Shown here: positions 36,901 to 44,868 of the stretch, piece after piece
Position numbering within the stretch: the stretch's first letter is position 1
Layout of the letters: each line of letters begins with the position of its first letter
NCBI RefSeq assembly: GCF_014863585.1
Contig: NZ_CP062253.1
Location: 3,684,501 to 3,748,500 of the forward strand
Length of the DNA stretch: 64,000 bases
Direction: 5' to 3'
Source of the DNA: Pseudomonas gozinkensis
GTDB lineage: Bacteria > Pseudomonadota > Gammaproteobacteria > Pseudomonadales > Pseudomonadaceae
The notes under the pieces: generated by a model
The model's database searches: none
What the model was told of the DNA's origin: nothing
What the model saw: only the letters and a program-made list of their open reading frames with translations
Translations under genes and position numbers: made by a program

Positions 36901-39900
36901 CGGCAGTGGCGGCGCGCCCCGCCACATCGAGCACCGCGTGCTCACCGATCCAGATTGACCGGTTGTGCGCCTGCGTCGGCGCTTCCTGCTGGCTCTGGGC
37001 CGGGTCAATGCTGCCGAACTGCTGCTGGCGAATATCGATCGTGCCGCCCCAGGCCAGCAGCGTACCGTCAACGGTGATCTGCCCCGCCCCGCGCAAGTTG
37101 ATGCGTTGCCCCGGATCGACGCTCAGGCGTGAACCTGTGCCGAGGGTCAGCGTCGCGTTGCGCGGGTCGATCAGCCCCACGAGGCTCGGACCGGCCTGCA
37201 GCGAAAGGCTGGCGCCGGCACGTTGGGTCAACAGCGCTTTGGTCGGATTCTCCTGAAACAGCGCCGGTGTCCATAACTCCAGCGCCGTGCGCGGATCGCT
37301 GCCACTGACCTGGCTCGCAGCATCGTCAGTAAAACGATAGACCGGCGTGGTCACATCAAGCTGCGTGTCCCGGGCAACTTCGAGGCCATTCAAGCCAATC
37401 ACGCTATAGGCTGAAAAACCTTTGCTGAACAGGCTCGGCGCCAGTTGCAGCGTCGATTTCGCAAGCGCTTCATCAGCCGCGCCGATCATCACCTTGTTGG
37501 CTTGCACCAACAACGTACCGCCGCCCGTCACGCCGTAACCGCGCAGCTCGCCATCCAAGGTGAGTTGCGAAGTGCCAGCGGCACTGTTGGCCGCCGACTC
37601 CAGCGTGACGCTGCCGCCCCTGGCGCCACGGGTCTTGCCGTTGGCCAGAATCGCCGCGCCGGAAGACACATCGAGCAGGCTGCCGCTCTGAACATCGATA
37701 TCGCCGCTGCTGCGGATCGAAATCGACCCTCCGTCCAGCCAGGCCAGACTGGCCGCGTCGTCGGGGTCGGTGCGTTGATTGCTCCACAGCCCGCGAGTAT
37801 CGAGTTGCACGCCATGGGCCACGGTGACCCGTTCCGGATGGCCAGCGGCCGGGGTGATTCGGGTGTCGGTGACGCTGCTGGTCTGCAACTGATTGAGCAC
37901 GTTGCCCAGGCGAATGCTGCCGCCACGGGCGCTCAGGTCAGCATTGACCTGAACATCCGGCCCGTACAGGGTGATCTCGCCACCGGCATCGACCTGCAAC
38001 GCGGCGTCCAGGGTAATGCGATCTTTGGCCGCGACCTTTAACGCACCGAGCTTGAAGCCGTTGAGTTGCCCGGCGTCGAGGAACAGCTTGCCCTTACGCG
38101 CGTCGGAGACTGCCGTCAGCAGGTCCCGGTCAGCGCCCGCAAGCATCTGTTCACCACCGATCTGCACCTGATCAAGCAAAGGATTCAGTCCGTACAACAC
38201 GCCACCGGCCGCCGCCACATACGCCGGGTCATAGCTGCCGACGATCAGTTGTGCGCGACGCGCCAGCGCCGTCTGGCTCTGCTCGTAACCATCCAGCGGC
38301 GCACGCGGCGCCTGGGTCTGGCGCTCACCCTGATACACCTCGCCGAGCAACTGCCCGTCGAGCACCGCATTGGTCGTGCCGATCACCAGTTGCCCGGCAT
38401 CGCGACCCACGGTGTAGCCGGATTCCTGGCGCGATCGCGGGGCAATCAACGAGCTGTAGTAGTAACTGGTTTGGCCCCAACGTTCGCTGCTGTCCTCATA
38501 ACCTTTGTACAGGCCGGTGTAGAGCATGTCCCCCGGTGCCCGCGAGACTTCGTACAAGCGCCCGTCGGCGCCACGCAGCCAGCTCTGGCGGATCTCGCCG
38601 CTCTGCACGTCGAGCGTGCCGCCGGACAGATTGATCAACGAGCCCTTCTCAGTGATCACATCGTTGCCGGCAAAACTCACCGCGCCCCCCTGGGCCATCC
38701 ATTCGCCAATGCTGTGGCCCTGCGTGCCGAGATAGCCGCCGACCTCAAGCAAACCACCGGCGGTGTACCAGCGATCCGTTGCATAACCGTTGGTACCCGC
38801 AGGCACATACACCAGCTCACGCACATCGACCCACACGTCATTGCTGTTGAGCGCACCTTTTTCGCGGTTGACCGACGCGTCGCGCTGCTCGTTGCCCTGG
38901 ACGTTGATTTTGATGTTGTTGGATTCCATCGCGACTTTCACGCCGATGGCCCCAGACACATCGATCAGCGCCCCATCGCGCACCAGACTGCGCCGCCCTG
39001 CCGCCACGGCCACCTGGCCGCCGGTGGCGAGGGTGATCGAGCCATTCTGGAACTCGACACTGCCGCCGCTCTGAATCTCGATGCGCGACTGGTCGCTGCG
39101 CACTTTGTTGTTGGGGCTGACGCCGGTCAGTGCGGCTTTTTGTTGACTGTCGAGTGCAGTCAGATCACTGCTGTCGAGCATGATCGCCGCGGCACTGCCC
39201 TGCCCCAGCGTGACACTGCCGCTGGTATCGGTCGCCGGGTTGAGCAAGTGAATGGTGCCGCGCGTGGCCACCGAAGTACTGGCCAGCAGCACGCCGTTTT
39301 GCACGACTTCGTGGCCGGTCAGGGTGATGTCGCCGGTGGCGGCCTGGATCAAGCCGTTGTTGCTGACCTTGCCGACACTGCTGCCGCTGTTGAAGCCGGG
39401 AATCACTTCGCTGCCGAAGGTCGTGGAGAAGCCGTTGCCCTCGGTGCCCGAACCTTTACGGATGTAGAAGCGGTCACCGGCACCCAGCACGGTCTGGCCC
39501 TTGGCGGTGCTGATGCTGCCGTCGTTCTGCACTTCACTGCCGAGCAACAGCGCATAGCCGCCGGCATCGGTGGAGGTCGCGGGGCCGGCGGTCTGGATCG
39601 ACGCGCCGCGCTCGACCAGCACCTTGCCGACAGCGTCGGTGAAGGTTGGCTGGCTGCCACTGCTGTCGAAATACAGGCCGCGCTCACGGAACTGAACGTC
39701 GGTGATGTTCGCCGCGGCGGCCACCAGATTGCGCACGTTGACCTGACTGTTGCCACTGAACACGATGCCGTTGCGGTTGATCAGCATCACCGTGCCGTCA
39801 CCCTTGATCTGGCCCTGGATCTGGCTCGGACGCGAGGCCGGATCGTTGACCCGGTTGAGCACCGCCCAATTGGCCTGCTGAGCGAACTCCACGGTGGTGT

Positions 39901-40444
39901 TACGCCCGACGTTGAAGGTTTCCCAGTTGAGAATCGCCTTGTCGGCGGTCTGCTCGATGCGCACGTTGGTCTTGCCGTCGGCCTGGGTCTGTTGCGGGCC
40001 TTTGGCGTTCTGCCAGCCTTGCGCGAGGCTGTTATCGACTTGCAGACCGCCGGCGCCCAGACCGTCCGGCACCACCTGCACCGAACCCAGTGCCGCTGCG
40101 CGCCCGACCGCCTGCGCAGCTTGTTGCGCGGCAATCGCCGCGACCGTGTTGTTCAAGGTCTGTATCGAACGCTGTAACTGCTGGTTGGCCCGTTGCTGCT
40201 GCGCCAGCGGCGGGGTCATGCCCGGCAATCCGCCGCTGCTCGGGCGTGCTGCCGCCGCTTGCTGCGCAGCACCCTTGGCAGCAAACCAGTTTGAACTGAA
40301 CGCCGTCTGCGCCTGCGCGCCGCCCGCCACCAGACACAACGCCACGGCCTGGGCCAGCGGCTTGAGCAGCCACAGCGCCGGGTCTATGGCATCACGTTTT
40401 AACGACTGAGCGCGGGTATGGCGACGGGATGGGCGAGCGAGCAT
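27944..40444 (-). CDS. pdtA: Giant two-partner-secretion exoprotein, filamentous haemagglutinin type (PdtA-like)
   Basis: A secreted TpsA protein of 4166 residues. It has an extended signal peptide (long basic region, then WLLKPLAQAVALCLVAGGAQ with cleavage after AQA). The TPS/haemagglutination domain lies at roughly residues 110-290, including ILNWETFNVGRNTTVEFAQQ, NRVNDPASRPSQIQGQIKGD and MLINRNGIVFSGNSQVNVRN. A long beta-helical repeat region follows. The C-terminal DUF3739-type part ends with GDIDLIAPLGTIDAGEAGIR and VSGNVNIAALTV. The start is ATG 40444 after AAAGGACT; a GTG one codon upstream is possible. Size and its place next to a DING gene and an Hxc-type T2SS match P. aeruginosa pdtA. 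No TpsB transporter is in the window. Confidence 0.9.
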   Translation of the reverse strand: MLARPSRRHTRAQSLKRDAIDPALWLLKPLAQAVALCLVAGGAQAQTAFSSNWFAAKGAAQQAAAARPSSGGLPGMTPPLAQQQRANQQLQRSIQTLNNTVAAIAAQQAAQAVGRAAALGSVQVVPDGLGAGGLQVDNSLAQGWQNAKGPQQTQADGKTNVRIEQTADKAILNWETFNVGRNTTVEFAQQANWAVLNRVNDPASRPSQIQGQIKGDGTVMLINRNGIVFSGNSQVNVRNLVAAAANITDVQFRERGLYFDSSGSQPTFTDAVGKVLVERGASIQTAGPATSTDAGGYALLLGSEVQNDGSISTAKGQTVLGAGDRFYIRKGSGTEGNGFSTTFGSEVIPGFNSGSSVGKVSNNGLIQAATGDITLTGHEVVQNGVLLASTSVATRGTIHLLNPATDTSGSVTLGQGSAAAIMLDSSDLTALDSQQKAALTGVSPNNKVRSDQSRIEIQSGGSVEFQNGSITLATGGQVAVAAGRRSLVRDGALIDVSGAIGVKVAMESNNIKINVQGNEQRDASVNREKGALNSNDVWVDVRELVYVPAGTNGYATDRWYTAGGLLEVGGYLGTQGHSIGEWMAQGGAVSFAGNDVITEKGSLINLSGGTLDVQSGEIRQSWLRGADGRLYEVSRAPGDMLYTGLYKGYEDSSERWGQTSYYYSSLIAPRSRQESGYTVGRDAGQLVIGTTNAVLDGQLLGEVYQGERQTQAPRAPLDGYEQSQTALARRAQLIVGSYDPAYVAAAGGVLYGLNPLLDQVQIGGEQMLAGADRDLLTAVSDARKGKLFLDAGQLNGFKLGALKVAAKDRITLDAALQVDAGGEITLYGPDVQVNADLSARGGSIRLGNVLNQLQTSSVTDTRITPAAGHPERVTVAHGVQLDTRGLWSNQRTDPDDAASLAWLDGGSISIRSSGDIDVQSGSLLDVSSGAAILANGKTRGARGGSVTLESAANSAAGTSQLTLDGELRGYGVTGGGTLLVQANKVMIGAADEALAKSTLQLAPSLFSKGFSAYSVIGLNGLEVARDTQLDVTTPVYRFTDDAASQVSGSDPRTALELWTPALFQENPTKALLTQRAGASLSLQAGPSLVGLIDPRNATLTLGTGSRLSVDPGQRINLRGAGQITVDGTLLAWGGTIDIRQQQFGSIDPAQSQQEAPTQAHNRSIWIGEHAVLDVAGRAATAVDALGRVYGQVGKGGSIIIGGEIDSKKATATSADAYVIVRQGARLDASGTQAVLDIAGQGPTTVATDGGRISLSSYNGLFIDGDLRAAAGGAGAGGGRLDIALETPLYRLNTASNEVRRPREIIIGQGAGKTTLAAGLEPGEAAPMLTYGSARLSADALMAGGFDHLGLLSNGLISFDGDVNLHLNQSLSLYAGAISLAEGSSSNARINLSAPHLRLLGPGAYYDSSVFIRPRVMHAPTPDVSAAQFTASASLLDIGNSLSFGTKGNILQLDAPVLEVGRRSFAEVTLASQGDLRFIGSSTQTYAELWTAGDLNLGAAQIYPVSGIHARVRAGFQQQTDPSDGTLRIFAQGGVPAALPYSVFGELILAASHIEQGGVVRAPLGLITLGESSKSVQTREVALLPGSLTSVSAAGLVMPYGGTTDGIDYRYNGSSVLLRGIVGTTTGVAVQSQYLDVAQGAVIDLSGGGDLRGAGFISGRGGSTDARYNPLVRNAADGTFSLPGLASNPVYAILPGNQSVYAPVIAEAGAVDPRIGQQVTIGAGVPGLPAGTYTLLPSTFALLPGAFRVEVNGQATPTAMGGALQMRNGSWTSSGQMSIANTDVRDSLPSTLTLTSADVLRRYSQYNETSYSQFITSDAARRGVPRALAPMDGKTLSLNLEHGEEHAIALDFNGEVLFQPAEGGVTGTAVVSEPSIGILEVLGAGHEPTPDFRGVSLYADSLNRLNAGRLAIGAAPTVEYGAGGNIVTFVNGGSGTDIFLREGAILSAPEVMLRTENTGGGITVEAGAGINTLGRGEVSFDSTDGFVYQPGQASLLLVSNGWNSVLAPEKAVDHTGAGSIHIGTCSLAPCSNPAILYSNGSISAATDNHFELDETVRFGTRHLTLAVGAVNVGNTQVLGDAAGRVPVGLTLSQNVLNRLLRGDTQFGAPALESLNLTARDSFNFFGTTTLDTLDPQTGQSKLQNLILTTPAIYGQGGSEDVATLRTANLIWNGATQAPGAVVSGGAGTGRGTLQIEAQRIELGYGPNPQPSGLDQNDRLALGFANVNLSASERITANHKGSLAVYQEQGAYDPVKGYAYSGGNLMLRTPLLTGEAASVNSLKAGNNLTLTGSAASAAADALGAELTLDARHVVLDSRIALASGKLVVKAENDLTLTGNAQLDLAGRTLPFNDVNKYSWGGDVSLFSNSGNIRQAAGSRIDLSAQNNMAGNLSAVALAANAGVVDLQGQILGASSGHYDAGGTWVPYKAGGVEIRAQQLGDDLNQQFAALNQRLNDGQVFGSRSFQFKQGDLLIGDGLRAGEVNVSLDNGHLSVAGTIDASGERVGSIRLSGKNGLTLGSSSVLDAHGRVLRVDSYGKIIDAPNRAIVELDSGAGVLTLASGARIDLRHGTDAAPGSLTGQNDGLARGTLELNAPRLGAGDIAIDANGALSIQGARSIGLNAVRRYTDARDGVDPAASGRPYQVIDQALFDRIHGDSDAFINAALVNSDLLQRKLAGLNNATYRDAFHLRPGVEIASKSADGDLLVEGDIDLSRYRYASLNPHTQKTALYGSGESASLVMRAGGNLDIYGSINDGFAPPPETVDDAGWKLLPGVQPFGGDLIVPGSGVTLAEGTLFPNGTTLNYDLPIQAATFASGTLLPTQAVLAGEYTLNAGSVLSAAIHDSAGNLLYAAGTLLTQNLTLPIGSRLGAGTRLNTATALQAMSWPKGVPLPGTLGADNVLVGVKLSSALALLRGSLIPSMTDVVLADGMSFIELRGYTNATQQGRNWAVASMLPAGSTSWSMRLVAGSDLDAADSRALKPLTSDGNLRLADTHYGLKVTEKKLDTTWVDGNPMGYPEGTVVSDDELYLCDVFPGACLLPAKFLWAPDNIAGMPAGTPVVEDDLWWCDADPFSCAPNKGGISTTTHSQMFSVLRTGTGDLDLLAAGNLSMDSAFGVYTAGTQSSDVDPRYNLRRGNLTDNGSVLGSQGADYEKWVNGGSDSLYQAWYPQWGGNLTINAGGSVSGDAVGRRSLNPQAKLREQVASVSVGNWLWRQGAGNSDVPTAWWINFGSYATQPLPDQGTDSGPYLVGFTGFGALGGGNVSLRVGGDGGMLRPLGDSGLNPRSQGLIVAVGSTGRVGSDGSLQLTGGGDMDIRIGGTLNPSLQASAGLSGNASPNHDLQGALINLRGAAQLSGGALGAINLQYGAAAALQDARETRAFDPFTSTLGIASGGLVLIPGDSGMRLSTRGDLVLGGAADPGRVRLQNSTPFTDAAGVVYGGGGLAGFSLWTDHTAIDLFSAGGNLTPSTQLAETSTAGPLTNRNSSPSDLRFVYPSILRAVAAQGSIYAGTSAVSVSSAFPAAPAYSLVLAPSAAGQLEMLAGDSIYAGGYAIDQSGASRAALATPFAPAFSGYAQYGSSKPLLSNYSVDGVAPSQNLRYPLFAFGADTYSGTSGVQAPTRFYALTGDLVGVRSGETLRFSTSLRTWYVAAAPVWMLAGRDIVAAGTDLGKPTAAPLDLGWNVEAIASSGNLFVHNGARDVSRVSAGRDILYSSFDIAGPGLLDINAGRNILMEDRASITSLGPIVQGDSRPGASVVLQAGIGAQGADYGRFIARYLNRDNLADANLSLAGQPGKVVKTYLDELQSWLTLGYGFSGNAEQAQAFFTALPSAEQAIFARQVYFAELRAGGLEYNDVDGPRQGSYLRGRNAIAALFPTTDVAGNPIRYDGDITLYGGAGVKTLFGGDIQMLTPGGGQVFGIEGAAPPSTAGIITQGSGNIQLYSQGSILLGQSRIMTTFGGSILGWSAEGDINAGRGSKTTVVYTPPKRVYDSWGNVTLSPSVPSTGAGIATLNPIAEVAPGDIDLIAPLGTIDAGEAGIRVSGNVNIAALTVVNAANISVQGKATGVPVVSAVNTGAITSASSAASSATQAAEDVARQQQAASRQNQASVFTVQVLSFGNEQLAPTRDGASRAPTPGYNPNSPVQVLGAGALDEQAKQQLTEEERGQLTL

Positions 40445-40587
40445 CACTACGAGTCCTTTTGATTGCCGCAGGTCGGCGACAACCTGCTGTTACGACATAG
40501 GCGGTTGGCGAGGGACACGACCGAACCGATGTCACACAAACTTCATGATTGAGGTGTAACTGCCCGCCGCGGCCATCCGATATGGCC

Positions 40588-40618
40588 AAAAAAAATGGCA
40601 GCCCCGAAGGGCTGCCAT
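40588..40618 (-). terminator. Intrinsic terminator of the DING-like gene
   Basis: On the minus strand ATGGCAGCCC-TTCG-GGGCTGCCAT, a perfect 10-base stem with a TTCG tetraloop, is followed by eight T. It lies 25 bases after the phosphate-binding-protein stop codon and isolates it from the giant exoprotein gene downstream. Confidence 0.93.
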
Positions 40619-40642
40619 TCGTCTTGCGGGTTAGCGCGAAGC

Positions 40643-41752
40643 TTACAAAGGACGACCGATAGCGTTGCACACGCTGGCGTTGTTGATGTCCAGGTTGTTG
40701 CCGCTGGTGTTGGTGATGAAGTTGGCGGTGACGGCGTTTTTCCAGTTGGTCGGAACTACGCTGAAACCGTGGTTGATGGTCGCTGCAGCGTTGCCCGGCA
40801 CGCTGTAGTGAGTGGTCAGGAAGGATTTGATGTCAGCGGCCACGGTTGCATCCTTGTAGCACTGGCCGAAGATCAGGTTGGTGTAGGCAGCGATCGGGTA
40901 GCCGCTGGATGGGTTGGCAACCACTGGAGCCCATTGCGCAGGGTTCGAAGGAGCGGTTGGCAGAGGTGCCGAAGACAGCGCGGTGGTGACGTTGGCCGGA
41001 GTCGGTTGAACGCCGTTGACGCGAGAAACCACTGCGTTGCTGCTGGCATTCACGCCATCAGGACCGACATAACCAATGGAGCCGTCAACAGCGTTGACCT
41101 GAGTGGCCACGTCAGAAGTACCGGCAACGCCTACCCAGTTCGCAGGCAGGGTCGAACCGGCTGGCAGACGAGCGCTGGTGAAAGTGGAGTTGGTGGCGAA
41201 CTTGGTCGGGCAGATCGAGTTCAGGTGACGGGTCAGGATTTCCGAAGTGCCGCTGGAAACGTTGCGATAAACAACGCGGATCGGCGTGGTGTCGGCAGTG
41301 CCCAGCAGAGCGCCCCAAGTGGTTTTGGTGCCGGAGAAGGCGTCGCACAGCTGAGCGCTGGTCAGGTTCAGAGCGGTCTGACCGGATTTTTTGTACGGAA
41401 TGGCAACCGAAGTGGCCACCGAAGGCAGCTGGATCAGCGGGCCGTACGAAGCACCGAAGTTGGTGTTGTAGGTGCTGATTTCCGAAGCGCTGAGGACCGA
41501 GTCGCTACCGGCGAAGTGTACCGAACCGGTGGCGCTGAACAGAGCCGAGTTGTTGCTCAGAAAAGCGGTCTTGCCAGTGCCGCTGCCGGTGCCGGCGTAG
41601 GTGAAGTTGGCAGGCAGGATGCTGTTGCTGGAACCTTTGTACAAAGCGGCAGGCAGAGTCGCGCCACCACCGGTTACGTTGGCGGCCATGGCCTGGGCGG
41701 AGGCCAATGCGGCGACAGTCAGTGAGGCTGCGATCAGAGTGCGCTTGAACAT
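40643..41752 (-). CDS. DING/PstS-like secreted phosphate-binding protein
   Basis: A phosphate-binding protein of 369 residues in the DING branch of the PstS superfamily. The start is fixed by AAGGAGA six bases before the ATG (the longer frame would begin inside that site). Signal peptide MFKRTLIAASLTVAALASAQ is cleaved after AMA; the mature chain begins ANVTGGGATLP where classic DING proteins have DINGGGATLP. Phosphate-site motifs follow: GSVHFAGSDSVLSASE, YRNVSSGTSEILTRHLN and DGSIGYVGPDGV. In P. aeruginosa such proteins leave the cell through the Hxc T2SS, which is encoded directly upstream here. Confidence 0.9.
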   Translation of the reverse strand: MFKRTLIAASLTVAALASAQAMAANVTGGGATLPAALYKGSSNSILPANFTYAGTGSGTGKTAFLSNNSALFSATGSVHFAGSDSVLSASEISTYNTNFGASYGPLIQLPSVATSVAIPYKKSGQTALNLTSAQLCDAFSGTKTTWGALLGTADTTPIRVVYRNVSSGTSEILTRHLNSICPTKFATNSTFTSARLPAGSTLPANWVGVAGTSDVATQVNAVDGSIGYVGPDGVNASSNAVVSRVNGVQPTPANVTTALSSAPLPTAPSNPAQWAPVVANPSSGYPIAAYTNLIFGQCYKDATVAADIKSFLTTHYSVPGNAAATINHGFSVVPTNWKNAVTANFITNTSGNNLDINNASVCNAIGRPL

Positions 41753-42250
41753 GAAGAATCTCCTTTTCAACTAGGTTGGGAACACAGGTTTTCGGATTGC
41801 TTGCATGACACTGGGAGGACTCACCGCCGACCTTCGCAAGCGGGGTCCGTGGTTAAGTCGCACTGAGAAATTCGCAGTTTCCGGTGACAGATAAAGGAAA
41901 AAACCTCGGGAGGTGCAGGCTGATTTTCAAGGGATTTTCTCGGGTGTTCTGGGGGGTGGCCGGAGGGTCTGAGACAAGCTTTTCGAGGGAATCGGCCACA
42001 GCCCTTGAAGGGCCGTTGCAGATGACAGAAAGGAGAACCCGAGGATGGGGGGAATGAGGGTCGGGTGATGCTGAGGTCGCTGAAAAAAACCTGAATTATT
42101 TATTGCTCTGACCGGCCTCATCGCTGGCAAGCCAGCTCCCACAGTGTTCGGTGTTGTTAATGCAATTTTCTCCACAACACAAAAATCTGTGGGAGCTGGC
42201 TTGCCAGCGATAGGGCCAGTACAGACAACATCAAACCAACAGACACGCCC
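41753..42250. promoter_or_regulatory. Intergenic region with two PhoB-type half-sites upstream of the DING gene
   Basis: This 498-base stretch holds no gene. On the coding (minus) strand CTGTCAC occurs at 41884-41890, preceded 11 bases earlier by the weak half TTTTCCT. CTGTCAT, an exact Pho half-site, occurs at 42022-42028. The Pho box is two such 7-base units 11 bases apart, so neither site is complete. Given the phosphate-binding product, PhoB control is likely. The right end is the REP pair 42115-42217. Confidence 0.4.
42115..42217. repeat. Inverted REP pair
   Basis: The arms at about 42115-42144 (TCGCTGGCAAGCCAGCTCCC) and 42187-42217 (GTGGGAGCTGGCTTGCCAGC) are separated by about 40 AT-rich bases. 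The pair immediately follows the last T2SS gene of the operon (stop at 42251) and may act as its transcript end. Confidence 0.85.
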
Positions 42251-43462
42251 CTACTGCACCAGCTGATTGATCTCGATGATCGGCAGCAACACCGCCATCA
42301 CAATCACCAGCACCACCCCGCCCATCACCACGATCATCAGCGGTTCAAGCAGCGCAGTCATGCCCATCGCCCGACGCTCGATATCGCGGGACAGGGTTTG
42401 TGCAGCGCGTTCAAGCATCGGCGGCAACGCACCGGTTTTCTCGCCGCTGGCGATCAGGTGAATCAGCACCGGCGGGAACACGTTTTCCACTTTCAGCGCT
42501 GCTGCCAGGTTGACGCCCTCGCGCACCTTGGCGGTGGCCTCATTGACGCTCAGGCTCAGGCGATCATTCGACAAGGTCTGCCGTGCTGCCTCCAACGCGC
42601 GCAACAACGGCACCCCGGCGCCGCCGAGAATCGCCAGCGTCGAGGCGAACCGTGCGGTGTTCAGCCCCAGCACAAACCGCCCGATCAGCGGCAACTTCAA
42701 CACCCGATGATGCCAACTCAAGCGTGCCGCCGGATTGCGCAGATACAGGCGCCAACTCCAGAACGCCCCGGCCATGATCCCGGCGCACAACCAGCCCCAC
42801 GCGCGGATGAAATCACTGGCATTGAGCATCGCCAGCGTCAGCCCCGGCAGATCCTGCCGCGCCTGGGAAAACGCGCTGACCACCTGCGGCACCACATAAC
42901 TCAGCAGGAAAATCACGATGCCGATCGACACCAGCCCGACCACGCCCGGATAGATGAACGCGGTGAGTATCTTGCCCCGCAGGTTGTTGCGTTCCTCGAT
43001 GTAATCCGCCAGCCGCTCCATCACCTGCGCCAGATCGCCAGACTCCTCGCCCGCCGCAATCAGCGCCCGGTAGATTTCCGGAAAATCCCGTGGCCGCGCC
43101 GCCAACGCTTCGGCCAGGCGCATGCCGCTGCGTACGTCGGCGCGCACGGCGCTGAGGGTGTGGGCGATGTGCTTTTTCTCGGCCTGTTCGACTGTGGCAC
43201 TCAGCGCCGCTTCCAGCGGCAGACTGGCGCCGAGCAGGCTCGACAGTTGCCGCGTGGCCCACGCCAGATCGTTATCCGACATGCGGGCGCTGAACATTCC
43301 ACCGCCGCCATGCTGGGAGACGTTGCTTTCCTTCTCCACCGACAACGCCGTCAAACCACGCCCGCGCAGCGCGCCAAACGCGGCGCCCTGACTCTCTGCT
43401 TCCAGATGCCCGGATTCGATCTTGCCGCTGGCATCGGCGGCTTCAAAACGATAGCGATTCAT
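42251..43462 (-). CDS. hxcS: T2SS inner-membrane platform protein GspF (HxcS)
   Basis: A polytopic inner-membrane protein of 403 residues in the secretion platform. Two homologous cytoplasmic GspF domains (DLAWATRQLSSLLGASLPLE; TARFASTLAILGGAGVPLLR) are each followed by membrane helices, and the last helix is VVMGGVVLVIVMAVLLPIIE. The ending NQLVQ is usual for the family. The ATG overlaps the GspE stop (TGATG). It is the last gene of the G-K-L-M-D-E-F operon. Confidence 0.93.
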   Translation of the reverse strand: MNRYRFEAADASGKIESGHLEAESQGAAFGALRGRGLTALSVEKESNVSQHGGGGMFSARMSDNDLAWATRQLSSLLGASLPLEAALSATVEQAEKKHIAHTLSAVRADVRSGMRLAEALAARPRDFPEIYRALIAAGEESGDLAQVMERLADYIEERNNLRGKILTAFIYPGVVGLVSIGIVIFLLSYVVPQVVSAFSQARQDLPGLTLAMLNASDFIRAWGWLCAGIMAGAFWSWRLYLRNPAARLSWHHRVLKLPLIGRFVLGLNTARFASTLAILGGAGVPLLRALEAARQTLSNDRLSLSVNEATAKVREGVNLAAALKVENVFPPVLIHLIASGEKTGALPPMLERAAQTLSRDIERRAMGMTALLEPLMIVVMGGVVLVIVMAVLLPIIEINQLVQ

Positions 43463-44868
43463 CAGGCATCCCGTGTCACACGAAGGATTTCTTCCGGCGC
43501 CGTGGCACCGCTGCGAATCCAGCGCTCGCCGTCCTCACGCAGGCTGAACATCCCGGCCTTGCTCGCCGCCGCGCGCAACGCCTGCTCCCCTGCCCCTTGG
43601 TGAATCAGGGTGCGGATGTCGTCATCGATGCAGAACAATTCGTGAATGCCGGTGCGGCCGCTGTAACCGGTGTGATTGCACGCCGCACAACCCACCGGGC
43701 GCCAGGTGCCGGGCGTCGCCGGGTCTTCCTGTTTGCACTGACTGCACAGCCGCCGCACCAACCGCTGGGCCAGAACGCCGAGCATCGACGAGGCCAGCAG
43801 AAACGGCTCAACGCCCATGTCGACCAAGCGGTTGACCGCCGACACCGCGTCGTTGGTGTGCAGGGTCGCGAGCACCAAGTGGCCGGTCAGCGAAGCTTGC
43901 ACCGCGATCTGCGCGGTTTCCAAATCGCGGATCTCGCCGATCATGATGATGTCCGGGTCCTGACGCAGAATCGCCCGCAATGCCAGGGCAAACGTCATGT
44001 CGATCTTGGCATTGACCTGAATCTGGCTGATCCCCGGCAAGTCGTATTCCACCGGATCTTCCACGGTGAGGATGTTGCTGGTGCTCGCATCGAGCCGCGC
44101 CAGTGCCGCATACAAACTCGTCGTCTTGCCGCTGCCGGTCGGGCCGGTGACCAGCACAATGCCGTGGGGCTGGCGGATCAGGTGATCGAGTTTGGCCAGC
44201 ACCTGCGCATCCATGCCCAAGGTTTCCAGATGCAGGCGCCCGGCCTGTTTGTCCAGCAAACGCATCACCACCCGCTCGCCATGACCGGTGGGCACAGTGG
44301 AAACACGAATGTCGATCGGTCGCCCCGCTACGCGCAGCGCTATGCGGCCGTCCTGCGGCAGGCGTTTTTCGGCGATGTCGAGCTGCGCCATGATCTTGAT
44401 CCGCGACACCAACGCACCGTGCAACGCCTTGCGCGGCGAGACCACGTCGCGCAGGGTGCCGTCGACGCGGTAGCGCACCACCGAATGGGTTTCGAAGGGT
44501 TCGATGTGAATGTCGCTGGCCTCATCCCGCGCCGCCTGGGTGAGCAAGGCGTTGATCATGCGGATCACCGGCGCGCCGTCCTGGGTGTCGAGCAGGTCGG
44601 TGATTTCCGGCATGTCCTGCATCAGGCGGTCGAGGTCGACTTCGTTTTCCGCCGCGCCGACCACCGCCGCCGCGCTGCCGGTATCGGCATAGGCCGTGGC
44701 GAGCAACCCGTCGAGTTCGTCATCGCGTACCCGCTCAAGCCTGGCCGCGCCGAACTGCCGACGCACCTCGCTGATCGACCAGCCCGGCGTCGACGGGCAC
44801 ACCGTCAGCACGCCGTCGCGCAGCAGAATCCGCTGCGCCTTGGCCCAGGCGTAAGGCAATGCGCTCAT
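43462..44868 (-). CDS. hxcR: T2SS ATPase GspE (HxcR)
   Basis: Cytoplasmic hexameric ATPase of 468 residues that drives pseudopilus assembly. Motifs are Walker A GPTGSGKT (242-249), the Asp box [20 protein letters not shown], the His box [20 protein letters not shown] and the tetracysteine zinc motif CSQC...CAAC with about 18 residues between the pairs. The N-terminal domain is short compared with XcpR. The 4-base overlap with the secretin stop implies coupling. Confidence 0.94.
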   Translation of the reverse strand: MSALPYAWAKAQRILLRDGVLTVCPSTPGWSISEVRRQFGAARLERVRDDELDGLLATAYADTGSAAAVVGAAENEVDLDRLMQDMPEITDLLDTQDGAPVIRMINALLTQAARDEASDIHIEPFETHSVVRYRVDGTLRDVVSPRKALHGALVSRIKIMAQLDIAEKRLPQDGRIALRVAGRPIDIRVSTVPTGHGERVVMRLLDKQAGRLHLETLGMDAQVLAKLDHLIRQPHGIVLVTGPTGSGKTTSLYAALARLDASTSNILTVEDPVEYDLPGISQIQVNAKIDMTFALALRAILRQDPDIIMIGEIRDLETAQIAVQASLTGHLVLATLHTNDAVSAVNRLVDMGVEPFLLASSMLGVLAQRLVRRLCSQCKQEDPATPGTWRPVGCAACNHTGYSGRTGIHELFCIDDDIRTLIHQGAGEQALRAAASKAGMFSLREDGERWIRSGATAPEEILRVTRDA

